From Cribrihabitans marinus (GTDB lineage: Bacteria > Pseudomonadota > Alphaproteobacteria > Rhodobacterales > Rhodobacteraceae): a stretch of DNA of 64,000 nt. Positions 35,094 through 44,528 of the stretch are shown piece after piece. A program made the position numbers and the translations under genes. Numbering within the stretch: the first letter of the stretch is position 1; each line of letters begins with the position of its first letter. The DNA is taken from NCBI RefSeq assembly GCF_900109035.1, contig NZ_FNYD01000003.1, positions 186,001-250,000 of the forward strand, written 5' to 3'. The notes below the pieces were generated by a model that ran no database searches, was not told the origin of the DNA, and worked only from the letters and a program-made list of their open reading frames with translations.

Positions 35094-35642
35094 TCAGGCC
35101 GGTTCCGGCATCTTCTTCTCGGCCAGGTAACCCAGCAGCGATTCGGGCGAGGAGACGCCATAGGGATCCTCGGGATGGTTGTCGCTCAGGCCCGGTTCCT
35201 CGAACCACGCCTCGACCACGCCGTTGTCGACGATGGCGGCATAGCGCCACGAGCGCATGCCGAAGCCCAGGTTGGACTTGTCCACCAGCATGCCCATCCT
35301 GCGGGTGAACTCGCCCGAGCCGTCGGGGATCACCTTGACGTTCTTCAGCGCCTGCGCCTCGGCCCATTTGTTCATGACGAAGCTGTCATTGACCGACATG
35401 CAGAAGATCTCGTCGATGCCCAGATCGCGGAACTCATCGCGGCGGTTCTCGAAACCCGGCAACTGGTAGGTCGAGCAGGTCGGCGTGAAGGCGCCCGGCA
35501 GCGAGAACAGCACCACGCGCTTGCCTGAAAACAGGTCGGAGGTGGTGACATCCTGCCAGCGATAGGGGTTCGGGCCGCCAAAGGCCTCGTCGCGCACGCG
35601 GGTGTGGAATGTCACCTCGGGAAGTCTTGCACCGGCTTTCAT
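35094..35642 (-). CDS. Prx5-type peroxiredoxin
   Basis: The 182-residue thiol peroxidase reduces hydrogen and organic peroxides. The peroxidatic cysteine lies in PGAFTPTCSTYQLPGF (about residue 62). A second cysteine appears in EIFCMSVND. The C-terminal third is complete. The chosen start at 35642 puts AGGAG seven bases upstream; the ATG one codon earlier is also possible. It is convergent with oxyR. Upstream lies GGGAAA-ATG-TTTCCC. Confidence 0.93.
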   Translation of the reverse strand: MKAGARLPEVTFHTRVRDEAFGGPNPYRWQDVTTSDLFSGKRVVLFSLPGAFTPTCSTYQLPGFENRRDEFRDLGIDEIFCMSVNDSFVMNKWAEAQALKNVKVIPDGSGEFTRRMGMLVDKSNLGFGMRSWRYAAIVDNGVVEAWFEEPGLSDNHPEDPYGVSSPESLLGYLAEKKMPEPA

Positions 35643-35661
35643 CATCGGGCTCCTGTGTCGT

Positions 35662-35676
35662 GGGAAAATGTTTCCC
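35662..35676. promoter_or_regulatory. small inverted repeat upstream of the peroxiredoxin gene
   Basis: GGGAAA, spacer ATG, TTTCCC is a perfect dyad starting 20 bases before the peroxiredoxin start, inside the probable 5' leader. It could be an operator or a short leader hairpin. Confidence 0.3.
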
Positions 35677-35804
35677 GCCCGAGTTAAGATGATTCCAAGG
35701 CGGCTTCAACCGACCGAATGCCGCAACGCAGTATCCGGTTTCATCGGTAAGCCGTTCGAAAGGTTGGGTTCAGGTTGGGGGATGCGGCACTGCGGCGCGC
35801 CGGG

Positions 35805-36725
35805 TCAGCTGTTGGCCTGCGCCTGCGCCGCGTCGATCTTCTCATCCAGTTCATCAAAGACCGCGTCGCATTTCCTGAAACTGTCATTGACCGATTTCAT
35901 CAGCTTCACGATCGCCGCCTTGTCCTTGGACTCGGCGATCTCCTTGCGCATCTTCTTGGCGACCGAGGTGAACTCGTCATGGAGCTTCTCCAGCGGTTCC
36001 AGCTCCTTCTTGGCCATGTCGAGCGCCTTGGCGGCCTTTTTGATGTCCTTCTCCATGCCCGCTTCGGCCGCGCGGCAGTAATTCAGGACCTTGCGCTCAT
36101 GGCCGGTGACCGTGCGCACGGTGCGCTTGCGCTGCTCGGGTTGCAGGGCCTTGGGAAACTCCTTGGGATCGGCCTTCTTCAGGGCCTGCTTGACGATCAC
36201 CTCGACCGATTGCTGCAGCTTGCGGGCATAGAACACCACATGCACCGGCAGGTCGCTGCCGAAGGCGCCGGCCTTCTTCAGGTCGGGCAGGGCGCGCTTG
36301 GCCTCCTTCACGGTGGCCATGATCTTCATGTCCTTCATCCCGGTCTTGGACTTCTTGAGGTCCTTCTCGATGAATTCCGTGCGCCGGGCCAACTCGTCAT
36401 GCAGGGCCTGCGCGTCGTTCGAGAACCCGGTCAACTCGTCGATATTGCCGTGATGCTTGACCACTGCCGCCTTCCAGTCCTTTAGGGCCTTGGCGACTGC
36501 CTTCTCCTTGATGAAATCGGCAGCCCGGGTGCCGGTGACGCCGGATTTCCGCGCCGCGACGATGGTGTCGGACAGCTTGTCCTCAAGCTTCCAGGTCTCG
36601 TCCAGCCAGGACAGGACCTGTTTCTTCATCTTGGTGCCCTGTGCGGCCGACAGGGCCTTGAGCTGCGGCTTGGTCTTCTTGAAGTCCTTTTCGAACTTCT
36701 CGCGTTCCTTGGTCATGTCCACCAT
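35805..36725 (-). CDS. lysine-rich helical protein of unknown function
   Basis: The 306-residue protein has no signal peptide or membrane segment. It is rich in Lys, Glu and Ala and looks all-helical with coiled-coil potential through most of its length (EKFEKDFKKTKPQLKAL near the start, AKKMRKEIAESKDKAAIVKLM near the end). A short less-charged segment (GSDLPVHVVFYARKL) sits near the middle. I do not recognise a family. The ribosome site is a run of eight G followed by AG on the minus strand. Its codon use fits its neighbours. It stands alone between the peroxiredoxin and lipA. Confidence 0.78.
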   Translation of the reverse strand: MVDMTKEREKFEKDFKKTKPQLKALSAAQGTKMKKQVLSWLDETWKLEDKLSDTIVAARKSGVTGTRAADFIKEKAVAKALKDWKAAVVKHHGNIDELTGFSNDAQALHDELARRTEFIEKDLKKSKTGMKDMKIMATVKEAKRALPDLKKAGAFGSDLPVHVVFYARKLQQSVEVIVKQALKKADPKEFPKALQPEQRKRTVRTVTGHERKVLNYCRAAEAGMEKDIKKAAKALDMAKKELEPLEKLHDEFTSVAKKMRKEIAESKDKAAIVKLMKSVNDSFRKCDAVFDELDEKIDAAQAQANS

Positions 36726-36917
36726 GGCGGCTCCCCCCCCGGGCTTGGCCAATGTATCGGGGCAGTATCCGCGAGGGTCAGGGGCTTGGCAAGAAAAGCC
36801 TTTCGCAGGCTCGGCACCGCGTTCCGCATAGCGGCCATGCGTCGCTGGCGCTTCTTGCGACGTCACGTTATATGGTAGGCGCAAGTGATCCTGACCCAGT
36901 TCAAGGGACCGATATCC

Positions 36918-37868
36918 GTGCGCGATCTGAAACTGCCCGAGCAACGCCATCCCGAAAAGGCGCATCGCCCCGACCAGGCGCAGCCCAAGAAACCCGACTG
37001 GATCCGCGTCAAGGCGCCCGGCGGCAAGGGCTATGCCGACACACGCAAGATCATGCGCGACAACAACCTGGTCACCGTCTGCGAAGAGGCGGGATGCCCG
37101 AATGTCGGCGAGTGCTGGTCCCAGGGCCATGCCACGATGATGATCATGGGCGAGATCTGCACCCGCGGCTGCACCTTCTGCAACATCGCCACCGGGCGGC
37201 CCGACGCGCTGGACGTGTTCGAGCCGGGCCGCGTGGCCCATGCGGTCGAGAAGCTGGGGCTGAACCACGTGGTCATCACCAGCGTGGACCGTGACGACCT
37301 GGAGGATGGCGGCGCCGATCATTTCGCGCAGACCATCCGGGCGATCCGCCACCGCAGCCCCAAGACCACGATCGAGATCCTGACGCCCGATTTCCTGAAA
37401 TGCGCGCCCTCGGTGCTTGAGACCGTCGTGGCGGCCAGGCCGGACGTGTTCAACCACAACCTCGAGACGGTGCCGGGGCTCTATCCCCAGGTGCGGCCCG
37501 GCGCGCGCTATTTCCACAGCTTGCGCCTGTTGCAGCGGGTCAAGGAGATGGATCCGTCGATCTTCACCAAGTCCGGCATCATGGTGGGCCTCGGCGAGGA
37601 CAAGCAGGCGGTGCACCAGGTGATGGAGGACATGCGCGCGGCGGGTGTCGATTTCCTGACCATCGGCCAGTACCTGCAGCCCACGCCCAAGCATCACCGC
37701 GTGGACCGTTTCGTCACGCCCGAGGAGTTCGCGGGCTACGAGAAGGCGGCGTTCGGCAAGGGCTTCCTGATGGTTTCGGCCACGCCGCTCACGCGCTCGT
37801 CCTATCACGCGGGCGACGATTTCGCGCGGCTGCGCGCGGCCCGCGAGGCGCAGCTGGGCCGGGTATGA
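36918..37868 (+). CDS. lipA: lipoyl synthase
   Basis: The 316-residue radical-SAM enzyme inserts two sulphurs into octanoyl groups to make lipoate. It has the auxiliary Fe-S motif [12 protein letters not shown], the radical-SAM motif CTRGCTFC, and the C-terminal RSSYHA motif. The GTG start at 36918 (MRDLKLPEQ) matches the usual N-terminus and has AAGGGA upstream; a GTG at 36885 is in frame as an alternative. The next gene overlaps its stop by four bases. Confidence 0.97.
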   Translation: MRDLKLPEQRHPEKAHRPDQAQPKKPDWIRVKAPGGKGYADTRKIMRDNNLVTVCEEAGCPNVGECWSQGHATMMIMGEICTRGCTFCNIATGRPDALDVFEPGRVAHAVEKLGLNHVVITSVDRDDLEDGGADHFAQTIRAIRHRSPKTTIEILTPDFLKCAPSVLETVVAARPDVFNHNLETVPGLYPQVRPGARYFHSLRLLQRVKEMDPSIFTKSGIMVGLGEDKQAVHQVMEDMRAAGVDFLTIGQYLQPTPKHHRVDRFVTPEEFAGYEKAAFGKGFLMVSATPLTRSSYHAGDDFARLRAAREAQLGRV

Positions 37869-39007
37869 CACCGGCCGACCTGGCACGTCTGACCGAGCTT
37901 CGCCACGACCTGCACCGCCAGCCCGAGCTTTCGGGGCAGGAGGCACGGACGGCCGCGCGGGTGGCCGCGCATCTCAATGACCTGCAACCCGACCACCTGC
38001 TGACCGGGATCGGCGGGCACGGGGTTGCCGCCGTGTTTCAGGGTGCGCATCCAGGCCCCACGGTTGCGGTACGTTGCGAGCTGGACGGTCTGCCGATCCA
38101 GGAGTTGTCCGAGCGCGATCATCGCTCGCAGGTTCCGGGCCGGGGGCATCTGTGCGGGCATGACGGGCACATGGTCACGGTTCTGGCGGTGGGTGAGACG
38201 CTGGCAAGGGCGCGTCCCGTACGCGGTCGCGCGGTCCTGATCTTTCAGCCGGCAGAGGAAACCGGCAAAGGCGCAGCGGCGTTTCGCGCCGATCCGCAAT
38301 TCGCGTCCATCGCGCCGGACATGGTGTTTTCGCTGCACAACCTGCCGGGGCTGCCGCTGGGCCATGTGGAATTGGCCACTGGCGCGGCCAATTGCGCCTC
38401 GCGCGGGATGCGGATCAGGCTGACCGGCAAGACCGCCCATGCCGCGGCACCGGGGGACGGTCTGTCGCCGGCCGCGGCCATCGCACGGCTGTTGCCGGAG
38501 CTGGCCGCGCTGGGGCCGGGCGGTGCGCTGACCGAGGGCTTTTCGCTGACCACCGTGACCCATGCCTGGCTGGGCGAGCCGACTTTCGGCGTGGCACCCG
38601 GCGCGGGCGAAGTCTGGGTGACCCTGCGCACGGTGGGCGACGCGGCGATGGCCCGGCTGGTCGCGCGGGCGCGCGGCCTGGCCGAGACCGCCGCCGGCGA
38701 GGCCGGCTTGGGGCTGGAGATCGGGTTCGACGACGTGTTCGAGGCCTGCACCAATGCCCCTGCGCCGGTGGAGATCCTGCAAGCCGCCTGCGCAGCGCGC
38801 GACGTGCCGCTGTACCTGTCCGACCGCCCGCAATCCTTCTCCGAGGATTTCGGCCAGTTCGCCAAGGGCGCCGAGACGGCGATGTTCTGGCTGGGCGCCG
38901 GCGAAGATCACCCGCGGCTGCACAATCCCGACTACGACTTTCCCGACGCGCTGATCCTCATCGGTGCGGATGTGTTCGAGACCGCGATGCGCTCAGTTCT
39001 CGGCTGA
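37865..39007 (+). CDS. M20-family amidohydrolase/peptidase
   Basis: The 380-residue metallo-amidohydrolase of the M20D (hippurate hydrolase/IAA-amino-acid hydrolase) type cleaves N-acyl amino acids or similar amides. The metal-site motifs are LCGHDGHM (about residues 97-104) and QPAEETGKG, with the dimerisation domain around 180-290 and a final His region ([11 protein letters not shown]). It is coupled to lipA by an ATGA overlap and its 3' end overlaps the convergent cytochrome gene by 15 bases. Confidence 0.92.
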   Translation: MTPADLARLTELRHDLHRQPELSGQEARTAARVAAHLNDLQPDHLLTGIGGHGVAAVFQGAHPGPTVAVRCELDGLPIQELSERDHRSQVPGRGHLCGHDGHMVTVLAVGETLARARPVRGRAVLIFQPAEETGKGAAAFRADPQFASIAPDMVFSLHNLPGLPLGHVELATGAANCASRGMRIRLTGKTAHAAAPGDGLSPAAAIARLLPELAALGPGGALTEGFSLTTVTHAWLGEPTFGVAPGAGEVWVTLRTVGDAAMARLVARARGLAETAAGEAGLGLEIGFDDVFEACTNAPAPVEILQAACAARDVPLYLSDRPQSFSEDFGQFAKGAETAMFWLGAGEDHPRLHNPDYDFPDALILIGADVFETAMRSVLG

Positions 39008-39886
39008 GCCGCCCGGAAGCGCCTTGAGATAGGCCGCGACCGCCTCGCGATCTTCGGCGGGCAATTGCGCGAAATTCTCGATCACCGCCACCATGTGACC
39101 GCCGGCGGTGTCGTAATCGGGCGTGAACCCGGTTTCCAGGTAATAGGCGATGTCGCCCGCGCTCCAGTCCAGCTTTGCCGGGGTGAGCGGCGGGATCGTG
39201 CCCTTGCCCGCGGGATTCGGCGCCCCGGTCAGCCAGGCGTCGGTCCTGAGCCCGCCAAGGGGATTGCGCGGGGTGTGGCATTCGCCGCAATGGGCCAGCG
39301 CCTCGACCAGGACGCGCCCGCGCTCGACCTCGGGCGAGGGCGGCTCATCCAGCACCCAGCCGTCATCGAGGAACAGCAGTTTCCAGCCGCCCAGGCTGGC
39401 GCGGATGTTGAAGGGAAACCCGACCTGGTGCGGCTGGCTGGGCGTCGGGTCGGCCGGCAGGGTCTGCATAAAGGCCCAGAGATCGGCGATCTGCCGGTCG
39501 GTCATCCGGGTATAGGACGCATAGGGAAAGGCCGGGTAGTAATGCCGGCCCTCGGGCGAGGTGCCGTGGCGCAGGGCCGAGGCCAGGTCGACCAGTTCCC
39601 AACCGCCGATCCCGGCCTGCGGGTCGGTCGAGATGTTGGGCGCGACGAAGGCGCCGAATGGGCTGGGAAACACCTGGCCGCCGGCCAGGACCAGCTTGTC
39701 CTCGGAAGTGGGCGCATGGTGGCATGAGGCGCAGCCGGCGGCGGTGAACACCATCTCGCCGGCCTCGGCATCGCCCTCCATCGCGTCGAAACGCTGCGCA
39801 TCCACCGTCCGGGGACGGGTGATCCACAGACCGGCGACCGCCAAGACAATGGCGGCCGCCAGAAGGCGCAGGAGCAGTCGTCTCAT
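38993..39886 (-). CDS. membrane-anchored diheme c-type cytochrome
   Basis: The 297-residue protein has an N-terminal membrane anchor (about residues 5-22) and two cytochrome c domains with heme motifs CASCH (52-56) and CGECH (around 199-203). Candidate axial methionines lie in the YTRMTD and GGHMVAV stretches. It resembles the cytochrome subunits that take electrons from periplasmic dehydrogenases. Directly upstream, 9 bases away, is a class II cytochrome gene on the same strand, forming a two-gene unit. The electron donor is not in the window. Confidence 0.92.
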   Translation of the reverse strand: MRRLLLRLLAAAIVLAVAGLWITRPRTVDAQRFDAMEGDAEAGEMVFTAAGCASCHHAPTSEDKLVLAGGQVFPSPFGAFVAPNISTDPQAGIGGWELVDLASALRHGTSPEGRHYYPAFPYASYTRMTDRQIADLWAFMQTLPADPTPSQPHQVGFPFNIRASLGGWKLLFLDDGWVLDEPPSPEVERGRVLVEALAHCGECHTPRNPLGGLRTDAWLTGAPNPAGKGTIPPLTPAKLDWSAGDIAYYLETGFTPDYDTAGGHMVAVIENFAQLPAEDREAVAAYLKALPGGSAEN

Positions 39887-39895
39887 GTCCGGGTC

Positions 39896-40363
39896 TTATT
39901 CGGGCGCCCGGTAGTCGTCGTGGCAGGCCTTGCATCTGCCGCCAAGCTGGCCGATCGCGCCCTGGATGCCTTCCACGCCGGTGCCGGCGGCGGCCTGCAT
40001 CGCTGTCGCGGCGGTTCCGAAATCCTCCCATTTCGACACCACGTCGGGCAGGTTCTCCCAAATCACCGGCAGCGCGCGCGTGTTCTCGACCGAGGCGTTG
40101 TCGGACCCTTCCGGCCAGTTGACCATCTGGTTGATGGTGGACACCGCGACCAGGTTGTCGGCAGCGATCTGCGCCAGTTCGGCATCGTAGTCGATCTCGC
40201 CCTTGGCCATGCCGCCCAGAACGCCGATGTTCAGCGCCATGATGCGGAATTGCCCCTGGCGGGCCTTGATCGCCGCGCCGGCGTCCTGCGCGTAGGCCGC
40301 GCCGGTCGTCAGCAGCAGGCCGGCGGCGATGGCACTTGCCGCGAGTTTGCCGGTCAGAGTCAT
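39896..40363 (-). CDS. class II cytochrome c (c556/c' type)
   Basis: The 155-residue periplasmic protein has a signal peptide (ending TGAAYAQ) and a four-helix bundle with the heme motif CKACH at the extreme C-terminus (about residues 144-148). The first helix carries RQGQFRIMALN; a methionine there as sixth ligand points to low-spin c556 in place of classic five-coordinate c'. It is co-transcribed with the diheme cytochrome and divergent from a LysR regulator. Confidence 0.92.
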   Translation of the reverse strand: MTLTGKLAASAIAAGLLLTTGAAYAQDAGAAIKARQGQFRIMALNIGVLGGMAKGEIDYDAELAQIAADNLVAVSTINQMVNWPEGSDNASVENTRALPVIWENLPDVVSKWEDFGTAATAMQAAAGTGVEGIQGAIGQLGGRCKACHDDYRAPE

Positions 40364-40457
40364 GAGTTACCTCCTGTGGTTGCCTGGTTCTGTGAATCGA
40401 TCCTACCTGTGATAAGACTAAAAGCCACTGCGCATTTCCGAGTCAGGGGGATGATTT

Positions 40458-41330
40458 TTGCACAGGCTGAATTGGGACGACCTGCAATTCGTTCTGGCCG
40501 TGGTCGAGGCGCAGAGCGTGGCCGGCGCCGCAAGGCGGCTGGGTGTGAACCATGCCACCGTGCTGCGGCGGGTGGCGGGGTTCGAGGAACAGATCGGCAC
40601 GCAGCTCTTCGACCGCGGGCCGCAGGGCTACACGGTCCGTCCCGACCGGCTGCGGCTGATCGCGGCGGCGCAGGAGGTTGCCCAGGCCGTGACCTCGGTC
40701 GAACAGTTGGCCCGCGGCATCGACACGCCGCTTTCGGGAACCGTGCGGGTGACCTCGACCGACACGATCTGCCAATGCCTGATGCCGGTGATCCTGTCGG
40801 ACCTGCGGCGGCGCTCGCCGCAGCTTCACCTGTCGATGATCTCGACCAACCTGCACCTGAACCTGGCCCGGCTCGAAGCCGAGATCACGGTGCGCCCGGC
40901 GACGGTGCTGCCCGAGGGGCTGGTGGGCGAATCGCCGGTGGCCATGCGTTTCGGAGTCTATGCCGCGCCCGGTCACGCGGATGCCGGCTGGCTGGGCATG
41001 GACGGGCCGATGCGGCGGTCGCGCGCCTGGGCCTGGCTGGAACGGCAGATCGGGCCGGGCGGCTGCGCGGCCTCGGCCGACAGTTTCCTTGTGCTGCGCG
41101 AACTGGCCGCGGTCGGCGCGGGCAAGGCCCTGCTGCCCTGTTTCGTGGCGCGCGGCGATCCCCGGCTGCAGCGGCTGCCCGCCGATTTGCCGGACGATCT
41201 GGCAACGCCGGTCTGGGTGGCCTGCCACGAGGATCTGGCGAATGTGCCCCGGCTCAACCGGCTGCGCCGCCTGCTCTGCGATGCGCTGGCCGAAAATGCC
41301 GCGCTTTTGGCGGCCGAGGACGGCGCCTGA
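40458..41330 (+). CDS. LysR-family transcriptional regulator
   Basis: The 290-residue protein has the N-terminal HTH (SVAGAARRLGVNHATVLRRVAG) and a reduced LysR substrate domain. The start is TTG at 40458 with AGGGGG upstream; no in-frame ATG fits the HTH position. It is divergent from the two-cytochrome unit by 94 bases and is probably its regulator. It is convergent with hpt, six bases between stops. The effector is unknown. Confidence 0.9.
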   Translation: MHRLNWDDLQFVLAVVEAQSVAGAARRLGVNHATVLRRVAGFEEQIGTQLFDRGPQGYTVRPDRLRLIAAAQEVAQAVTSVEQLARGIDTPLSGTVRVTSTDTICQCLMPVILSDLRRRSPQLHLSMISTNLHLNLARLEAEITVRPATVLPEGLVGESPVAMRFGVYAAPGHADAGWLGMDGPMRRSRAWAWLERQIGPGGCAASADSFLVLRELAAVGAGKALLPCFVARGDPRLQRLPADLPDDLATPVWVACHEDLANVPRLNRLRRLLCDALAENAALLAAEDGA

Positions 41331-41336
41331 CCGGCG

Positions 41337-41891
41337 TCAGGCGCTCTGGGCCGCGTCCTCGAACCGCACCTTGCCGATGAAAGGCAGGTTGCGGTTTCGC
41401 TGTGCATAGTCGATGCCATAACCCACAACGAATTCATCGGGGATCTCGAACCCGGTCCAGTCGGCGCGGAAATCGACCTCGCGGCGGCTGGGCTTGTCCA
41501 GAAGCGCGATGGATTTCAGACGCGCGGGGTTGCGGCTGGCCAGCAGGCGGGTGACGTGGTTCAGCGTGTGGCCGGTATCGACGATATCCTCGACCACCAG
41601 CACGTCGCGCCCCTCGACCGCGCCGCGCAGATCCTTGAGGATGCGCACCTCGCGGCTCGATTCCATCGTGTCGCCATAGGATGACGCCTCGAGGAAATCG
41701 ACCTCGATCGGCAGGTCCAACTCGCGCACCAGGTCGGCGATGAACACGAAACTGCCGCGCAGCAGGCCCACGACAATCAGCTTGTCGGTGCCCGAGAACT
41801 CGGCCTGGATCTCGCGGCACAGCGCCTCGATGCGGGCCGCGATGGCCTTGGCCGAGATCATCTCGTCGATCACATATGCCCGGTCGGTCAT
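41337..41891 (-). CDS. hpt: hypoxanthine phosphoribosyltransferase
   Basis: The 184-residue purine salvage enzyme makes IMP (and GMP) from the base and PRPP. The PRPP loop is [14 protein letters not shown] (about residues 97-110), and the hood and metal loop regions ([27 protein letters not shown]) are intact. Start 41891 ([12 protein letters not shown]) fits the family length. Confidence 0.96.
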   Translation of the reverse strand: MTDRAYVIDEMISAKAIAARIEALCREIQAEFSGTDKLIVVGLLRGSFVFIADLVRELDLPIEVDFLEASSYGDTMESSREVRILKDLRGAVEGRDVLVVEDIVDTGHTLNHVTRLLASRNPARLKSIALLDKPSRREVDFRADWTGFEIPDEFVVGYGIDYAQRNRNLPFIGKVRFEDAAQSA

Positions 41892-41984
41892 GACGCCCCC
41901 TTGATCTTTGGCGCGCAACATACGACATGAGCCGCCATTGTCATCCCATTTCCGCACCTCAGAAAACCGCGCCGCGCCAGGATC

Positions 41985-42431
41985 ATGCCAACCCATTCCG
42001 AGACCCGACACTTGCCCTATACCGCACAGCAGATGTATGATCTGGTGGCCGATGTGGGCGCCTATCCCGAGTTCCTGCCGTGGTGCGCCGCGGCGCGGGT
42101 CCGCAAGGTCGTGCCGCAGGGCGAGGCCGAGGTGATGGAGGCCGACCTGGTAATCTCGTTCAAAGTGTTCCGCGAACGGTTCGGGAGCCGGGTCACGCTC
42201 TACCCCAAGGATCGCCGGATCGACACCGAGTATCTCGACGGGCCGTTCCGGCACATGAAATCGAACTGGTCCTTCGCCGAGGCCGGGGATGGGGGCTGCG
42301 ACGTGTCGTTCTTCGTGGATTTCGAATTCAAGAACGCGATGCTCCAGCGCATCATCGGCGTGGTGTTCAACGAGGCCATGCGCCAGATCGTCCGCGCCTT
42401 CGAGAACCGGGCCGCCGCGCTTTACGGCTGA
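41985..42431 (+). CDS. RatA/COQ10-like START-domain protein
   Basis: The 148-residue protein is a SRPBCC (START-like) domain protein: [20 protein letters not shown] at the N-terminus, the [11 protein letters not shown] block, and the C-terminal long helix [16 protein letters not shown]. Relatives are mitochondrial COQ10, which binds ubiquinone, and E. coli RatA, reported to affect ribosome association. In alphaproteobacteria a ubiquinone-linked role is more likely. In related genomes it often lies beside lipA; here lipA is 4 kb away. Confidence 0.9.
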   Translation: MPTHSETRHLPYTAQQMYDLVADVGAYPEFLPWCAAARVRKVVPQGEAEVMEADLVISFKVFRERFGSRVTLYPKDRRIDTEYLDGPFRHMKSNWSFAEAGDGGCDVSFFVDFEFKNAMLQRIIGVVFNEAMRQIVRAFENRAAALYG

Positions 42432-42504
42432 GCCTTTCCGCCGGTGCCGGCGGCGATGTCGCGCGCGGGCTTTACCGGGCGCAAAGCGCCGCTAGACTGC
42501 GGCC

Positions 42505-43806
42505 ATGACCGACTTCACCTCTGCCCTGTGCCGGTTCGCCGCCGATCCCGTGACCACCACCGCAACGGCCCGTCTGGTGACCGCGCTGTCGGTTCTGGAT
42601 TGGATGGCGGTTGGGCGCGCCGGGGTGGACGAGCCGGTGGCCCGCATCCTGCGCGGCATGGTGCTGGACGAGGCCGGGGCGGGGCAGGCGCAGCTCTTCG
42701 GGCAGGGCCGCGCGCCGCTGCGCAGCGCGGCGCTGGTGAACGGGACCACCTCGCATGCGCTGGACTATGACGACACGCATTTTGCCCATATCGGCCATCC
42801 TTCGGTCGCGGTCCTGCCGGCGGCGCTGGCGCTGGCCGAGCAGGAGGACCTGGCCCTGGTCGAGCTGCAGGAGGCCGCGCTGGTGGGCATGGAGATCTCG
42901 GTGCGCGTCGGCCTCTGGCTGGGGCGCGGGCACTACCAGACCGGTTTTCACCAGACCGCCACAGCCGGTGCCTTCGGCGCGGCCGCCGCGGCCGGGCGCC
43001 TGGCGGGGCTGAGCGCGGCGCAGATGGCGCAGGTCCTGGGCCTGGTCGCCACGCGAGCCGCCGGTCTCAAGGCGCAGTTCGGCACGATGGGCAAGCCCTT
43101 CAACGCCGGGATCGCCGCATCCGCCGGCATCGAGGCGGTGCAGCTGGTGCGCCGCGGCTTCGTGTCGAACCCGGCCGCCCTGGACGGCGCGCAGGGATTC
43201 GGCGCGACCCATCACGGCGAAGGCGATGCCGCTGCCGCGCTGCACGAGCTGGGCGCGCGCTGGATGTTCGAGGATGTGCGCCACAAGTTCCACGCCTGCT
43301 GCCACGGGCTGCACGCGGTGCTCGAAGCGGCCCGCACGCTCGACATCGCCGAGCCCGAGGTGGCCGAGATGGCGGTGCGCTCCCATCCCCGTTGGCTGAG
43401 CGTGTGCAACCAGCCCGCGCCCGAGACCGGTCTGGGCGCGAAATTCTCGTTCCGCACGGTGCTGGCGATGCACGCCACCGGCCGCGACACCGCGCGGCTG
43501 GACAGCTATTCCGAGGCGGTCTGTGCTGATCCACGGCTGCAGCGGCTGCGCGACCGGATCACCGTCGAGGGCGATGACAGCCTCTCCGAGACCCAGGCGC
43601 ACCTGTCGGTGCTGCGCCGCGACGGCAAGCGCGTCGAGGCGCAGCACGACCTGCTGGCGCCGATGAGCCTGGCGCTACGCGAGGAGCGCGTGCGCAACAA
43701 GGCCGCCAAGCTGATCGGCGGGGCGCTGTCGGACGAGATCTGGGCGCTGTTGCGGCAGGGCGGTGCGGCGCGCGAGCTTGCGGCCCGGCTGGCAACCGGC
43801 GCCTGA
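42505..43806 (+). CDS. MmgE/PrpD-family protein
   Basis: The 433-residue protein has the all-helical MmgE/PrpD N-terminal domain (about residues 1-245, with the family DYDDTHFAHIGHPSVAVLPA region) and the smaller C-terminal domain (about 260-400). The family includes 2-methylcitrate dehydratase and related iron-independent hydratases or decarboxylases. No methylcitrate-cycle gene is nearby, so the substrate is unknown. A bidirectional terminator follows. Confidence 0.92.
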   Translation: MTDFTSALCRFAADPVTTTATARLVTALSVLDWMAVGRAGVDEPVARILRGMVLDEAGAGQAQLFGQGRAPLRSAALVNGTTSHALDYDDTHFAHIGHPSVAVLPAALALAEQEDLALVELQEAALVGMEISVRVGLWLGRGHYQTGFHQTATAGAFGAAAAAGRLAGLSAAQMAQVLGLVATRAAGLKAQFGTMGKPFNAGIAASAGIEAVQLVRRGFVSNPAALDGAQGFGATHHGEGDAAAALHELGARWMFEDVRHKFHACCHGLHAVLEAARTLDIAEPEVAEMAVRSHPRWLSVCNQPAPETGLGAKFSFRTVLAMHATGRDTARLDSYSEAVCADPRLQRLRDRITVEGDDSLSETQAHLSVLRRDGKRVEAQHDLLAPMSLALREERVRNKAAKLIGGALSDEIWALLRQGGAARELAARLATGA

Positions 43807-43825
43807 CCTGATCCGGAAAGCAGAA

Positions 43826-43850
43826 AAGCGGGCGCTTTCGCGTCCCGCTT
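43826..43850. terminator. bidirectional Rho-independent terminator
   Basis: AAGCGGGCGC, loop TTTC, GCG-T-CCCGCTT forms a 10-bp stem with a single bulged T. On the plus strand it ends in a short T run; on the minus strand the stem is followed by TTTT. It lies between the convergent PrpD-like and pncC genes. Confidence 0.75.
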
Positions 43851-43870
43851 TCCGGGCCCCTGGCGGGCCT

Positions 43871-43898
43871 GAGCAGCCCCTGGTGGGCTTGGCTGCTC
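43871..43898. other. hairpin and tandem near-repeat after the terminator
   Basis: GAGCAGCC (43871-43878) and GGCTGCTC (43891-43898) form a perfect 8-bp stem with a 12-base loop. The stretch also reads as two near-copies of CCCCTGG(C/T)GGGC(C/T)TG (starting about 43857 and 43877). No T run follows. Its role is unknown; it may be a dispersed intergenic element. Confidence 0.3.
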
Positions 43899-44039
43899 AT
43901 CTCTGGGATCGGGCCGGATTCTGCCGGATCGGACCGATCCATTCGGCAGCGCGTCTATACGCAGGGCGATCGCGGCCGCAACCCCCCAAGGTGCAGGTGG
44001 ACGCAACGGCAACTTGTTGCGACCAGCAGGAGGCGGGCG

Positions 44040-44528
44040 CTACGGGGTTTCGCTCATCTGCAGGATGCCGTCTTTCAGCAGCGCCAGCGCATGATCGCGG
44101 GCCGCGCGGCGCACAGCCTCGCGCCCGCGCGCGCCGAACTCGACGGTCCCGGAGCGCGTGTCCAGGCCGCGACCGGCGAGCGCGAAACAGACCCGGCCCT
44201 CGGGCTTGTGCTCCGACCCGCCGGGGCCGGCGATGCCCGTGACCGAAACGGCCAGCTGCGCCTCGGAGTGCTCCAGCGCGCCTTCGGCCATTTCCCGCGC
44301 GACCTCCTCGGAGACCGCGCCGACCGCGTCCAGCGTTGCCGTGCGGACCCCCAGCATCTGCTGCTTTGAAGCGTTGGAATAGGTGACGAAGCCGCGCTCG
44401 ACCACGTCGGAACTGCCGGGAATGTCCGTGAGCGCCGCGGCGACCAGGCCGCCGGTGCAGCTTTCCGCCGTGACGATCCGAAGGCCCCGATCGCGCGCGC
44501 GGTCCAGCAAATCGGCGACGTTCACCAT
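44040..44528 (-). CDS. pncC: CinA-type nicotinamide-nucleotide amidohydrolase
   Basis: The 162-residue protein is the stand-alone C-terminal CinA domain, which deamidates nicotinamide mononucleotide in pyridine nucleotide recycling. The signature TAESCTGGLVAAAL (about residues 19-32), the GVTYSN-type FVTYSNASK and the VTGIAGPGG block are present. It overlaps the pgpA stop by seven bases and is the last gene of the ispDF-pgpA-pncC unit. Confidence 0.94.
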   Translation of the reverse strand: MVNVADLLDRARDRGLRIVTAESCTGGLVAAALTDIPGSSDVVERGFVTYSNASKQQMLGVRTATLDAVGAVSEEVAREMAEGALEHSEAQLAVSVTGIAGPGGSEHKPEGRVCFALAGRGLDTRSGTVEFGARGREAVRRAARDHALALLKDGILQMSETP

